Numbered from the stretch's first letter, positions 7,972 to 14,779 are shown. The stretch is 17,447 nt of DNA from an uncultured Acetatifactor sp. (GCA_910577185.1 CAJTLR010000074.1:1-17447), one strand, 5' to 3'. A program made the numbers and translations. Notes: a model not told the origin generated them from the letters alone.

Positions 7972-8478
7972 ATGTTTGGAATTGGTGATTATGTTATTTG
8001 TGGCAACAAAGGCGTATGCGTGGTGGAGAATGTTACAACCCTGAATATTTCGGGAGTGGACAAGGCAAGGGAATACTATATATTGAAACCTTTGTATATG
8101 GCAGGAAGTACGGTTTATGTGCCGGTGGATTCTCCGAAGGATTCCATGCGGAAAGTGCTAAAGAGAGAGGAAGCAGAAAAACTGATTGAAGCGATTCCGG
8201 AAATTCCGCTGCTGGTTATTACGAATGACAAATTGTCCGAGCAGATGTACAAGGACTGTATCAGGACAAACAACTGCGAGGAACTGGTGAAAATTATAAA
8301 GACCATATACCTGAGGAAGCAGAAGCGGATTCAGGCGGGCAGGAAGGTTACTGCGGTGGATGCCAAGTATTTTCATATGGCGGAGGATAATCTCTATGGG
8401 GAGCTGGCGGTGGCGCTGAATATAAGCCGCAAGGAAGTGGAAGATTATATCGTGGAAGCCATTGGCAGCAGAGAATAG
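7972..8478 (+). CDS. CarD/CdnL-family RNA polymerase-binding regulator
   Basis: A 168-residue cytosolic protein whose first 65 or so residues fit the CarD_CdnL_TRCF domain (FGIGDYVICGNKGVCVVENV, then YYILKPLYMAGSTVYVPVD). This Tudor-like fold binds the RNA polymerase beta subunit lobe. The C-terminal helical part (about 75-168) is where CarD proteins contact promoter DNA; here it has RKQKRIQAGRKV and ends in a helix of SRKEVEDYIVEAIG type. Length matches clostridial CarD-like proteins. The nearest site to the ATG is GTGAGG. A much stronger GGAGGTG lies at about 7929-7935 with no usable start at the right distance, and a six-codon reading frame (7952-7972) ends on TAATG at this start. The targets regulated are not visible. 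Confidence 0.88.
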   Translation: MFGIGDYVICGNKGVCVVENVTTLNISGVDKAREYYILKPLYMAGSTVYVPVDSPKDSMRKVLKREEAEKLIEAIPEIPLLVITNDKLSEQMYKDCIRTNNCEELVKIIKTIYLRKQKRIQAGRKVTAVDAKYFHMAEDNLYGELAVALNISRKEVEDYIVEAIGSRE

Positions 8479-8488
8479 AAAAAAGTAC

Positions 8489-8517
8489 TTTACTTTTGAA
8501 TAGAAAAGTATTATGAT
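8489..8517 (+). promoter_or_regulatory. thrS: promoter of the thrS T-box transcript
   Basis: TTTACT at 8489-8494 and TATGAT at 8512-8517 with a 17-base spacer, immediately upstream of the T-box leader. It begins within eleven bases of the CarD-family stop codon. Confidence 0.65.
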
Positions 8518-8518
8518 G

Positions 8519-8887
8519 TATAAAACGTTGAAGAGAAAAGTAGGCTGCGGAATGCCACAGAGAGAACCGCCCGGGATACTGGCGCTGTAAGCGGTTCGGC
8601 ATGAAGCTTCGCGAAGACCATCTCGGAGTGGCTTTAATACAGCCCGGAGGCCTCCGTTAAGGGCGAATGAAGGTGGCAGTTTTTAAGTATTTTCGTGAGC
8701 AGAAAACCCGGTGAGCGCAGATGATTCTGTGCCATACCCGGAAAGCCGGCGTAAGGCTGGCCAGTGCCGCGGGGACAGATAACAAGCTGTAGTGCAGCGC
8801 TGCATCTGGCCTGGAAACTGCAACAAGGGTGGAACCGCGTTCAAGATGATACGTCCCTTGCAATATTGATATTGCAGGGGTTTTTTT
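8519..8887 (+). promoter_or_regulatory. thrS: T-box riboswitch, threonine specifier, controlling thrS
   Basis: The conserved T-box AGGGTGGAACCGCG is at 8826-8839, in the antiterminator. Stem I carries AGAGAG near 8560, then a GAACCGC/GCGGTTC helix. The specifier follows as ACC, a threonine codon, at 8617-8619, followed by a purine in GAAGACCATCTCGGAG. The antiterminator side AAGGG (8825-8829) can pair with CCCTT (8855-8859), which is also the first arm of the terminator. Uncharged tRNA-Thr would therefore favour readthrough into thrS. Family mechanism is established knowledge; the specifier assignment is my reading and agrees with the downstream gene. Confidence 0.93.
8855..8887 (+). terminator. 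T-box conditional terminator
   Basis: CCCTTGCAATA (8855-8865) and TATTGCAGGGG (8870-8880) form an 11-bp stem with a TTGA loop and one wobble, followed by seven T (8881-8887). The left arm overlaps the antiterminator pairing region. Confidence 0.93.
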
Positions 8888-8953
8888 ATGCGCAGCCCCG
8901 TGCACAAAGTGCGACTCTTCGCACCTGGAATTATGCCGCCAGGCGGCGCACGG
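8888..8953 (+). repeat. interspersed repeat, module A (three-way junction), copy 1
   Basis: Starts directly after the T-run with the box TGCGCAG (8889-8895). Predicted helices are CCGTGC (8898-8903) with GCACGG (8948-8953) as closing stem, and inside it GTGCG (8909-8913) with CGCAC (8920-8924), and GCCGC (8935-8939) with GCGGC (8943-8947). The second copy at 11984-12050 keeps all three helices with different loops and one paired change in the closing stem. It has no protein coding sense on either strand that I can support. Confidence 0.8.
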
Positions 8954-8954
8954 C

Positions 8955-9252
8955 GAGTAGTGGAGAAAAGCGTTCCCCCACTGGATTGCACAGGGCTGCA
9001 TATGGAAAATTGTTGCTGACGCAGCATGCACACGGTCACCCAGAGGAGGGATGTCCGCAAAGGCTGACGGGTGTCCGGCGCGGCGAGTAGTGGAGAAGGG
9101 CGTTCCCCCACTGGATTGCGCAGGGGTGTATATGGAAAATTGTTGCTGACGCAGCATACACACAGTCACCCAGAGGAGGGATGTCCGCAAAGGCTGACGG
9201 GTGCCCGGCGCGGCGAGTAGTGGAGAAGGGCGTTCCCCTACTGGATTGCGCA
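8955..9252 (+). repeat. 130-bp tandem repeat (modules B and C), 2.3 copies
   Basis: Units begin with GAGTAGTGGAGAA at 8955, 9085 and 9215, an exact 130-base period. The first two units differ at about eight positions by my count; the third stops after about 38 bases. Module B folds as AGTAGTGGA with TCCCCTACT in the last unit (9216-9224 with 9234-9242, one mismatch). Module C has ATTGTTGCTGACGCA and CACCCAGAGGAGGGATGTCC. Each B ends in GGATTGCGCAG or GGATTGCACAG, the same box that opens module A. The array lies between the T-box terminator and the thrS ribosome site. Confidence 0.9.
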
Positions 9253-9293
9253 GGGGCGCGTAAGGAAATCAGCAGCGAAAGCTGCATGCGTCC
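9247..9293 (+). repeat. interspersed repeat, module D, copy 1
   Basis: TGCGCAG opens the module, followed by GGGGCGCGT pairing with ATGCGTCCC (two G-T pairs). The inner hairpin is GCAGC-GAAA-GCTGC (9272-9285) with a GNRA-type loop. The same sequence, with the distal arm missing, follows the rplT terminator at 15199-15238. Confidence 0.75.
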
Positions 9294-9383
9294 CGCGCAG
9301 GAAAACGGCATTCCCGGGGACTGCTTCTGCAAATATCGTTTCTGGTATGGGAAATGAAAATAGGAAAAGGAGAGAGGACAGAA

Positions 9384-11348
9384 ATGAAAATCACATTAAA
9401 AGATGGTTCCGTGAAAGAGTTTGAAAAAGAAATGAGTGTGTATGATATTGCGCTCACCATCAGTGAGGGGCTGGCAAGGATGGCCTGCTGCGGAAAAGTG
9501 AATGGTGAGACGGTGGATTTGAGGACTGTTGTTGATCATGACTGTACGCTGGATATCTGTACCGCAAATGACGAGGAGGGGCTGGCCGCGATACGTCATA
9601 CTGCTTCCCATGTGCTTGCAGAAGCGGTGAAAAATTTGTTTCCGGATGCGAAACTGGCCATTGGGCCAAGTATCGACACGGGATTCTATTATGATTTTGA
9701 CCATGAAGCCTTTTCCAGGGAGGATCTGGATTCCCTGGAGGCAGAGATGAAAAAAATTATCAAGAAGGGCGCCAGGCTGGAGAAATTTACCCTGCCCAGG
9801 GCAGAGGCTGTCCGGTTTATGGAAGAGAGAAATGAGCCCTACAAAGTGGAACTGATCAGGGATCTGCCGGAAGATGCGGAGATTTCCTTCTACAGACAGG
9901 GAGAGTTTGTGGATTTGTGTGCAGGGCCGCACCTGATGAATACCAAGGGTGTGAAAGCCTTTAAACTGACTTCTTCTTCCATGGCATACTGGAGGGGAGA
10001 TTCCGATAAGGCCAGGCTGCAGCGCATTTATGGCACGGCGTATAATAAAAAGGAGGATCTGGAGGCCCATCTGGAGCGTATGGAGGATGCGAAGCGCCGG
10101 GACCACAACAGGCTGGGAAGGGAGATGGAACTGTTTACCACGGTGGATGTGATCGGGCAGGGACTTCCGCTCTTTACGCCCAAGGGAACCAGGATGATTA
10201 TGAAGCTTCAGCGCTGGATCGAGGACCTGGAGGATAAGGAGTGGGGCTATGTCCGCACCAGGACGCCTCTTATGGCAAAATCCGACCTGTATAAAATGTC
10301 AGGACACTGGGATCACTATAAGGAAGGCATGTTTGTGCTGGGAGATGAGGAGAAAGACAAGGAAGTATTTGCCCTTCGTCCCATGACCTGTCCATTCCAA
10401 TATTACGTTTATAAAAATACGCAGAAATCCTATAGGGACCTTCCCTACAGAATGAGTGAGACTTCCACGCTGTTCCGCAATGAGGATTCGGGAGAAATGC
10501 ACGGACTGACCCGGGTAAGGCAGTTCACGATTACGGAGGGTCATCTGGTGGTTCGGCCGGATCAGATGGTGGAGGAATTTAAGGCGTGTATCGCCCTGGC
10601 AAAATACTGTCTGACTACTTTGGGTGTGGAAGAGGATGTGACCTATCATCTGTCCAGATGGGATCCGGAAAACAGGGCAAAATACATCGGGGAACCGGAA
10701 GTCTGGAACGAGACGGAGCAGCACATCAGGGACATCCTGACAGAACTGGAGATACCGTTTGTGGAAGACGTGGGCGAGGCAGCATTCTACGGACCAAAGG
10801 TAGACATCAATGCAAGGAATGTGTACGGCAAGGATGATACCATGATCACCATCCAGTGGGATGCCCTTCTGGCGGAGCAGTTTGACATGTACTACGTGGA
10901 CCAGAACGGGGACAAAGTCCGGCCCTACATTATTCACAGGACATCCATGGGCTGCTATGAGCGTACACTGGCCTGGCTGATTGAGAAATATGCGGGCAAA
11001 TTCCCCACATGGCTCTGCCCCGAGCAGGTGAGGGTATTGCCCATTTCCGAGAAATATGAGGCCTATGCTGCCAGGGTGCTGAAAGCGCTCAGGGAGAGGG
11101 ATATTGACGCGGAGACGGATAATCGTTCGGAAAAAATCGGTTTTAAGATTCGGGAGGCGAGACTTGCAAGAGTGCCTTATATGCTGGTAGTGGGGCAGCA
11201 GGAGGAAGAGGAAGGCCTGGTGTCCGTGAGAAGCCGTTTCGCGGGTGACGAGGGACAAAAGCCCCTGGCCGTGTTCCTGGACCAGATCTGTGAGGAGATC
11301 CGCACAAAAGAAATCCGCAAAGAAGAAATACAGGAGGGGACAAAATAA
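9384..11348 (+). CDS. thrS: threonine--tRNA ligase
   Basis: Class II synthetase (654 residues) that charges tRNA-Thr in the cytosol. The TGS domain is residues 1-61. The editing domain has the HTASH pair (H72, H76) and C179/H183. The catalytic core runs about 245-540 with zinc ligands C336, H387 and H518. Motif 2 is around STLFRNEDSGEMHGLTRVRQ, and motif 3 is in HRTSMGCYERTLAWLIE, a variant of the usual HRAI-GS-ER. The anticodon-binding domain runs from about 545 to 645. The start at 9384 is preferred over an in-frame ATG at 9354 because AAAGGAGAG at 9366-9374 precedes it and the TGS domain begins there. It is controlled by the T-box about 500 bases upstream. The C-terminus has a charged Lys/Glu tail. 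Confidence 0.97.
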   Translation: MKITLKDGSVKEFEKEMSVYDIALTISEGLARMACCGKVNGETVDLRTVVDHDCTLDICTANDEEGLAAIRHTASHVLAEAVKNLFPDAKLAIGPSIDTGFYYDFDHEAFSREDLDSLEAEMKKIIKKGARLEKFTLPRAEAVRFMEERNEPYKVELIRDLPEDAEISFYRQGEFVDLCAGPHLMNTKGVKAFKLTSSSMAYWRGDSDKARLQRIYGTAYNKKEDLEAHLERMEDAKRRDHNRLGREMELFTTVDVIGQGLPLFTPKGTRMIMKLQRWIEDLEDKEWGYVRTRTPLMAKSDLYKMSGHWDHYKEGMFVLGDEEKDKEVFALRPMTCPFQYYVYKNTQKSYRDLPYRMSETSTLFRNEDSGEMHGLTRVRQFTITEGHLVVRPDQMVEEFKACIALAKYCLTTLGVEEDVTYHLSRWDPENRAKYIGEPEVWNETEQHIRDILTELEIPFVEDVGEAAFYGPKVDINARNVYGKDDTMITIQWDALLAEQFDMYYVDQNGDKVRPYIIHRTSMGCYERTLAWLIEKYAGKFPTWLCPEQVRVLPISEKYEAYAARVLKALRERDIDAETDNRSEKIGFKIREARLARVPYMLVVGQQEEEEGLVSVRSRFAGDEGQKPLAVFLDQICEEIRTKEIRKEEIQEGTK

Positions 11349-11611
11349 ACTGACATTTTATGGATTGCCGGAATAGCTTCCGCCGGAATGAGACATACTA
11401 ATTCTGACAGGCATCCTGTCCGGGGAAGAAACGGATGGGATGCAAAAGTCCGGATCTGCGGTATTGGCGCTGCCTGCTGCAGAAACCGTCAGGAAAGCGG
11501 CGCGAAGTTTCAGAAAATGCATTTGTCCCAACAGCGCAGGGAGAATCCGGCAGACGGGCCGGAGTGCAAGGACGGAAAGGACGGATGCGGAACTTTCATA
11601 AGGAGGCTTGT

Positions 11612-11932
11612 ATGGCAGAATTAAAATGTGCAGTAGAAAATTGTACCTACAATGATCAGCATCTGTGCTGTAAGGGAGACATCATGGTGGGCGGAAAACG
11701 TGCCTGCAATTGTGATGACACCTGCTGCGAAAGCTTTATGCAGGAAAGGGAAGGCATGGATTCTTTCAAGAGTTCCGTGGTGCATCCCAGCAAGATCATC
11801 AGTATTGACTGTGAGGCGGTAAAATGTGTTTATAATTCCAATTATAAATGTCATGCCGACCATGTGGATATCAAGGGCTGCGGCGCCTGCGACTGCGGGG
11901 GAACCGCATGCTCCACATTCAGGGAAAAGTAA
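11612..11932 (+). CDS. DUF1540 domain protein, two Cys-rich repeats
   Basis: A 106-residue cysteine-rich protein with two DUF1540-type modules: about residues 4-44 (KCAVENCTYNDQHLCCKGDI, then CNCDDTCCESF) and about 62-104 (DCEAVKCVYNSNYKCHADHV, then CDCGGTACSTF). The regular Cys spacing suggests metal binding, probably zinc, but no function is established for the family. Start at 11612 rests on AAGGAGG at 11600-11606. A longer frame back to 11435 has no such site and looks unlike the family. The 263 bases between thrS and this gene hold no recognisable gene or clear terminator, only a short CCGG inverted repeat near 11368-11385. A strong terminator follows. Confidence 0.9.
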   Translation: MAELKCAVENCTYNDQHLCCKGDIMVGGKRACNCDDTCCESFMQEREGMDSFKSSVVHPSKIISIDCEAVKCVYNSNYKCHADHVDIKGCGACDCGGTACSTFREK

Positions 11933-11948
11933 GACCGGAAACAGCCGG

Positions 11949-11983
11949 AATGCCCTTCAGAATCTTTTTGGAGGGCATTTTTT
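11949..11983 (+). terminator. intrinsic terminator after the DUF1540 gene
   Basis: AATGCCCT (11949-11956) pairs with AGGGCATT (11972-11979), followed by T through 11983. The interspersed repeat begins at the end of this T-run. Confidence 0.88.
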
Positions 11984-12180
11984 ATGCGCAGGTCCGTACA
12001 CAAAGTGCGATTCCCCGCACCTGGAATTATGCCGCAAAAGCGGCGTACGGGCCGGGCCGGGAAAATTGTTGCTGACGCATTATGCACACGGTGCCCCGGC
12101 GGAGGAATGTCAGCAAAGGCTGAAGGGTGCCCCGCGCGGCGGGCAGGGGAGAAGAACGTTCCCCTGCCTGATTGGGACTG
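11984..12180 (+). repeat. interspersed repeat, copy 2 (modules A, C, B)
   Basis: Module A spans 11984-12050: TGCGCAG, CCGTAC (11994-11999) with GTACGG (12045-12050), GTGCG with CGCAC (12005-12009, 12016-12020), and GCCGC-AAAA-GCGGC (12031-12044). Module C follows (GAAAATTGTTGCTGACGCA near 12060). Module B comes last, with a perfect 9-bp stem GGCAGGGGA (12142-12150) and TCCCCTGCC (12160-12168). Compared with copy 1 the order is A-C-B, without the first B, which fits loss or gain of 130-bp units. It fills most of the 311-base gap before the LysR gene. Confidence 0.85.
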
Positions 12181-12243
12181 CAATGGGAAATTTACCGTGT
12201 AAGCGGCATAGGGCTGCACGGTCTGCCGGAAAAGGAGAAGCTT

Positions 12244-13152
12244 ATGATAGGAAATCTGGAGTATTACAAGGTATTTTACTATACGGCAAAACTGGGGAGC
12301 GCCACCGGGGCGGCTAACGAACTGTCCATATCCCAGCCTGCGGTGAGCCAGTCCCTGAAAGCTTTGGAGCAGAGCCTGGGGGTAACGCTGTTCCAGAGGG
12401 CTTCCAGGGGAGTCAGACTGACTGCCGAAGGGCAGGTGCTGTATTCTTATGTGGAAAAAGGGTATGAACAGATTGAGCAGGGCGTGGAAATGGTGAAGCA
12501 GATGATGGACCTGGAACAGGGTGAGGTACATATCGGGGCAAGCGATATGACGCTTAAGTTTTACCTGCTTCCGTTTCTGGAGGAATTTCACGAGCTGCAT
12601 CCGGGGATTAAGGTGATTGTGGCAAACGCGCCCACGCCGGAGACACTGAAGCTGCTGCGAGGGGGAAAAATTGACTTCGGGGTGGTGAGCGCCCCTTTTG
12701 ATCCGGGAGATGATCTCTACGGGGAAACGGTCAGGGAGATCGAGGATGTATTTGTGGCAGGGAGACGTTTTATATCTTACAAAAATAAAATGCTGGATCT
12801 GCAGGAACTGGAGCAGCTCCCCATGATTTTCCTGGAAGGCAACACCAGTACGAGACGTTATATGGACACATATTTATCGGGAAACAGTGTAATGCTGCAG
12901 CCGGAGTTTGAACTTTCCACCAGCGATATGATCGTACAGTTTGCCCTGCGGAATCTGGGGATAGGCTGCGTGGTAAGGGACTTTGCGTCAGAGGAACTGG
13001 AGTCAGGACGGCTCTTTGAACTGCGCTTTAATAAAATGATACCCAAAAGGCAGATCTGTGTCACTGTCAGCCGGAAAGGGCATTTATCGGCGGCAGCGGG
13101 CAGGCTTTTGGATATCATGGGATTTCGCAGCGCCCGGGGGAAGAGGCCGTGA
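12244..13152 (+). CDS. LysR-family transcriptional regulator
   Basis: A 302-residue DNA-binding regulator. The N-terminal winged helix-turn-helix is at about residues 3-62, with recognition region SATGAANELSISQPAVSQSL and the family hallmark TLFQRASRGVRLTAEG. The linker helix is at about 62-90, and the periplasmic-binding-like effector domain at about 92-295. Start at 12244 is chosen because AAAGGAGAAG (12230-12239) precedes it and LysR proteins begin just before this helix. No divergent target gene is adjacent: upstream is the repeat element, downstream is a convergent gene 31 bases away. The effector and regulon are therefore unknown. Any promoter must lie within or upstream of the repeat. 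Confidence 0.94.
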   Translation: MIGNLEYYKVFYYTAKLGSATGAANELSISQPAVSQSLKALEQSLGVTLFQRASRGVRLTAEGQVLYSYVEKGYEQIEQGVEMVKQMMDLEQGEVHIGASDMTLKFYLLPFLEEFHELHPGIKVIVANAPTPETLKLLRGGKIDFGVVSAPFDPGDDLYGETVREIEDVFVAGRRFISYKNKMLDLQELEQLPMIFLEGNTSTRRYMDTYLSGNSVMLQPEFELSTSDMIVQFALRNLGIGCVVRDFASEELESGRLFELRFNKMIPKRQICVTVSRKGHLSAAAGRLLDIMGFRSARGKRP

Positions 13153-13183
13153 CCGTGTAGCCGCACTGTTTTGAACCGGCTGG

Positions 13184-13567
13184 TTACGTAAAGTCATCTT
13201 CCCGCGAGTCGTCTTTGGATTGTTCCGAGGGATCCCCTATGGCAGATTTTCCGGTGAGCCTGCCATACATCCAGGAATAAAGCCACAAAAGCAGCGGCAG
13301 GGCGAAAGTGGCTGCAAGACAGATGCGGAACCACTGGGCCGAAGCGGAACTGTCCACAATGGCGGTCACAAGGGTGATGAGGTAAAGTAAAACCAGCAGG
13401 GCCACGCCTGCGACGGCAACTATCTGCCGGGATGTGACTTTCCTTTTTTGGGGAGATTCCCCGCTGCCGGTATTTTTTTCGTTTTTTGCCGTGGCATTGT
13501 TTCCGGCGGGCTGTCCGGTTATGGAGTTTTCTTTGCCGTGGGCCTGGTTTGCAGTATTTTCCTTCAT
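13184..13567 (-). CDS. hypothetical membrane protein, two TM segments
   Basis: A 127-residue protein of unknown function. The hydrophilic N-terminus (residues 1-47, rich in Asn, Lys, Glu and Gly) is followed by two hydrophobic segments at about 48-70 and 82-100, with a short loop, and an acidic C-terminal tail ending DDSREDDFT. Both tails are probably on the same side of the membrane. AGGAAAGGA stands about 7 bases before the start on the minus strand, and a good promoter lies about 42 bases upstream. It converges on the LysR gene. I recognise no domain. Confidence 0.72.
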   Translation of the reverse strand: MKENTANQAHGKENSITGQPAGNNATAKNEKNTGSGESPQKRKVTSRQIVAVAGVALLVLLYLITLVTAIVDSSASAQWFRICLAATFALPLLLWLYSWMYGRLTGKSAIGDPSEQSKDDSREDDFT

Positions 13568-13608
13568 GGGATTTCCTTTCCTGAAACTTTTTTCTCAGTA
13601 TGTGCCCC

Positions 13609-13637
13609 ATTGTAACATGTCCTGCACAAATTTACAA
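13609..13637 (-). promoter_or_regulatory. promoter of the two-TM membrane protein gene
   Basis: On the minus strand, TTGTAA (13632-13637) and TACAAT (13609-13614) with a 17-base spacer. A TG one base before the -10 gives an extended -10. Confidence 0.75.
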
Positions 13638-13757
13638 TGATTATGGAAAAGAGATTAATGGGAAAGAGATTATGGAAAAGAGATTGTTGGAAAGGGAATG
13701 TGGGGAATTATGGAAGGGGATTAAGAAAAGGGATTAAGAAGAGAATTTTTTTGTTGA
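13636..13757. other. 122-nt tract with no cytosine on the + strand, between divergent promoters
   Basis: From 13636 to 13757 the plus strand has only A, G and T. It contains degenerate copies of ATGGAAAAGAGATTA and four G-tracts (13694-13696, 13702-13705, 13716-13719, 13730-13732). It lies between the -35 boxes of the minus-strand membrane gene and the infC promoter. Confidence 0.85.
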
Positions 13758-13782
13758 CAGATGGCAGAAGATGTGATATGGT
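13754..13782 (+). promoter_or_regulatory. promoter of the infC-rpmI-rplT operon
   Basis: Perfect TTGACA at 13754-13759 and TATGGT at 13777-13782 with a 17-base spacer, about 200 bases before infC, so the transcript carries a long leader. Confidence 0.8.
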
Positions 13783-13978
13783 AATAAGGCATGTGAAGAG
13801 CATGTGACAACAAGCAGAGTATCCACTCTCACCTTACGGCGACAGGGCTGGTAAGTGTTCACATATATCAATTGTCATGCATGGGGAAAGTGCGTGTTTT
13901 GCGTTGAGTGAGTTTAAGTGGATGGTTGTGCTGTCCGCTTTTTTATTTTTAATATATTTCTTATGGAGGTACAGAACT
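13783..13978 (+). promoter_or_regulatory. infC operon leader with attenuator (L20-leader type)
   Basis: Long untranslated leader before infC. It has an early hairpin in which CACCTTAC pairs with GTAAGTG with a bulged C, near 13828-13860. A terminator-like hairpin follows: AAGTGGA (13916-13922) with TCCGCTT (13934-13940), then six T within 13939-13944. This layout fits Firmicutes L20 leaders, in which ribosomal protein L20 represses the operon by promoting termination. The family match is inferred from context and structure, not from a covariance search. Confidence 0.7.
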
Positions 13979-14485
13979 ATTAGCGATTTAATGATTAACG
14001 AACAGATTAGGGACAGGGAAGTACGTCTGATCGGGGCTGACGGCTCCCAGCTTGGCATTATGCCCTCAAGGGAGGCAATGCGGCTGGCAGAGGAAGCCGG
14101 CCTGGATCTGGTAAAGATTGCCCCCACCGCAAAACCGCCTGTGTGCAAGATTGTTGATTATGGCAAGTTCAAGTATGAACAGGTCAGGAAAGAAAAGGAA
14201 GCCAGGAAGAAGCAGAGGATTATCGAGATTAAGGAAATCCGCCTGTCTCCCAATATTGACACCAATGACCTGAATACCAAGATCAACGCGGCGAGGAAAT
14301 TCCTGACCAAGGGGGATAAGGTCAAGGTGACGCTCCGGTTCCGGGGACGTGAAATGGCCCATATGAACAACAGCAAGCATATCCTGGACGATTTCGCGGG
14401 AAGCTTGTCCGATATCGCGGTGATGGAGAAGGCACCTAAGGTAGAGGGCAGGAGTATGACAATGTTTTTAACTGAAAAGCGATAA
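13979..14485 (+). CDS. infC: translation initiation factor IF-3 (ATT start)
   Basis: A 168-residue IF-3, which binds the 30S subunit and checks start-codon pairing. The N-domain starts at SDLMINEQIRDREVRLIGAD, the linker is lysine-rich (KEARKKQRIIEIKEIRLSP), and the C-domain includes GDKVKVTLRFRGREMAH. The best start is ATT at 13979-13981, 9 bases after GGAGG (13965-13969). The first ATG in frame (13991) is 21 bases from that site. The only longer frame runs through the attenuator and encodes an un-IF3-like hydrophobic stretch. AUU starts in infC are known in E. coli, where IF-3 autoregulates by rejecting them. The next gene, rpmI, is 96 bases on. Confidence 0.93.
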   Translation: MSDLMINEQIRDREVRLIGADGSQLGIMPSREAMRLAEEAGLDLVKIAPTAKPPVCKIVDYGKFKYEQVRKEKEARKKQRIIEIKEIRLSPNIDTNDLNTKINAARKFLTKGDKVKVTLRFRGREMAHMNNSKHILDDFAGSLSDIAVMEKAPKVEGRSMTMFLTEKR

Positions 14486-14492
14486 GGAATAT

Positions 14493-14530
14493 ACGCCAGG
14501 TAGCTGCTGCCGGCGGTCTGGCGTTGTTTT
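14493..14530 (+). terminator. possible partial terminator between infC and rpmI
   Basis: ACGCCAG (14493-14499) pairs with CTGGCGT (14518-14524), followed by TGTTTTT. The hairpin would lower, not block, transcription into rpmI-rplT, or mark a processing site. Confidence 0.6.
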
Positions 14531-14581
14531 TCCGGCTGAGGAAGTTAAAATAGATTAAGCAAAATATAGGAGGAATGTGTT

Positions 14582-14779
14582 ATGCCTAAAATGAAGACAA
14601 GCAGATCTGCTGCAAAGCGTTTTAAAGTAACAGGAACAGGTAAGTTAAAAAGGAACAAGGCTTACAAGCGCCACATCCTGACAAAGAAGAGCGCGAAAAC
14701 CAAGCGCAACCTGAGAAAGCCGACCATGACAGATGCAACCAATGTAAAGAATATGAAGAAGCTTTTGCCCTATTTATAA
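14582..14779 (+). CDS. rpmI: 50S ribosomal protein L35
   Basis: A 65-residue, very basic protein starting MPKMKTSRSAAKRFKVTGTG and ending KNMKKLLPYL, typical of L35 in length and sequence. It is part of the large ribosomal subunit. AGGAGG precedes the start by about 7 bases. It sits between infC and rplT in the classic order, with 22 bases to rplT. Confidence 0.97.
   Translation: MPKMKTSRSAAKRFKVTGTGKLKRNKAYKRHILTKKSAKTKRNLRKPTMTDATNVKNMKKLLPYL

Noticed and set aside
8657..9190. Minus-strand open frames encoding AGHPSAFADIPPLGDR-type repeats (also 9036-9332 and 11851-12600)
   Set aside because: They run through the structured repeats and T-box on the opposite strand, have no ribosome sites, and repeat only because the DNA repeats.
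9354..9383. thrS start at 9354
   Set aside because: The ribosome site AAAGGAGAG at 9366-9374 lies after it and the TGS domain begins at 9384.
10299..11258. 319-residue minus-strand open frame
   Set aside because: Lies wholly inside thrS; no start signals and composition of an antisense shadow.
13877..13978. N-terminal extension of IF-3 to an ATG at 13877
   Set aside because: It would translate through the attenuator hairpin and give a hydrophobic segment absent from IF-3. The strong ribosome site is downstream.
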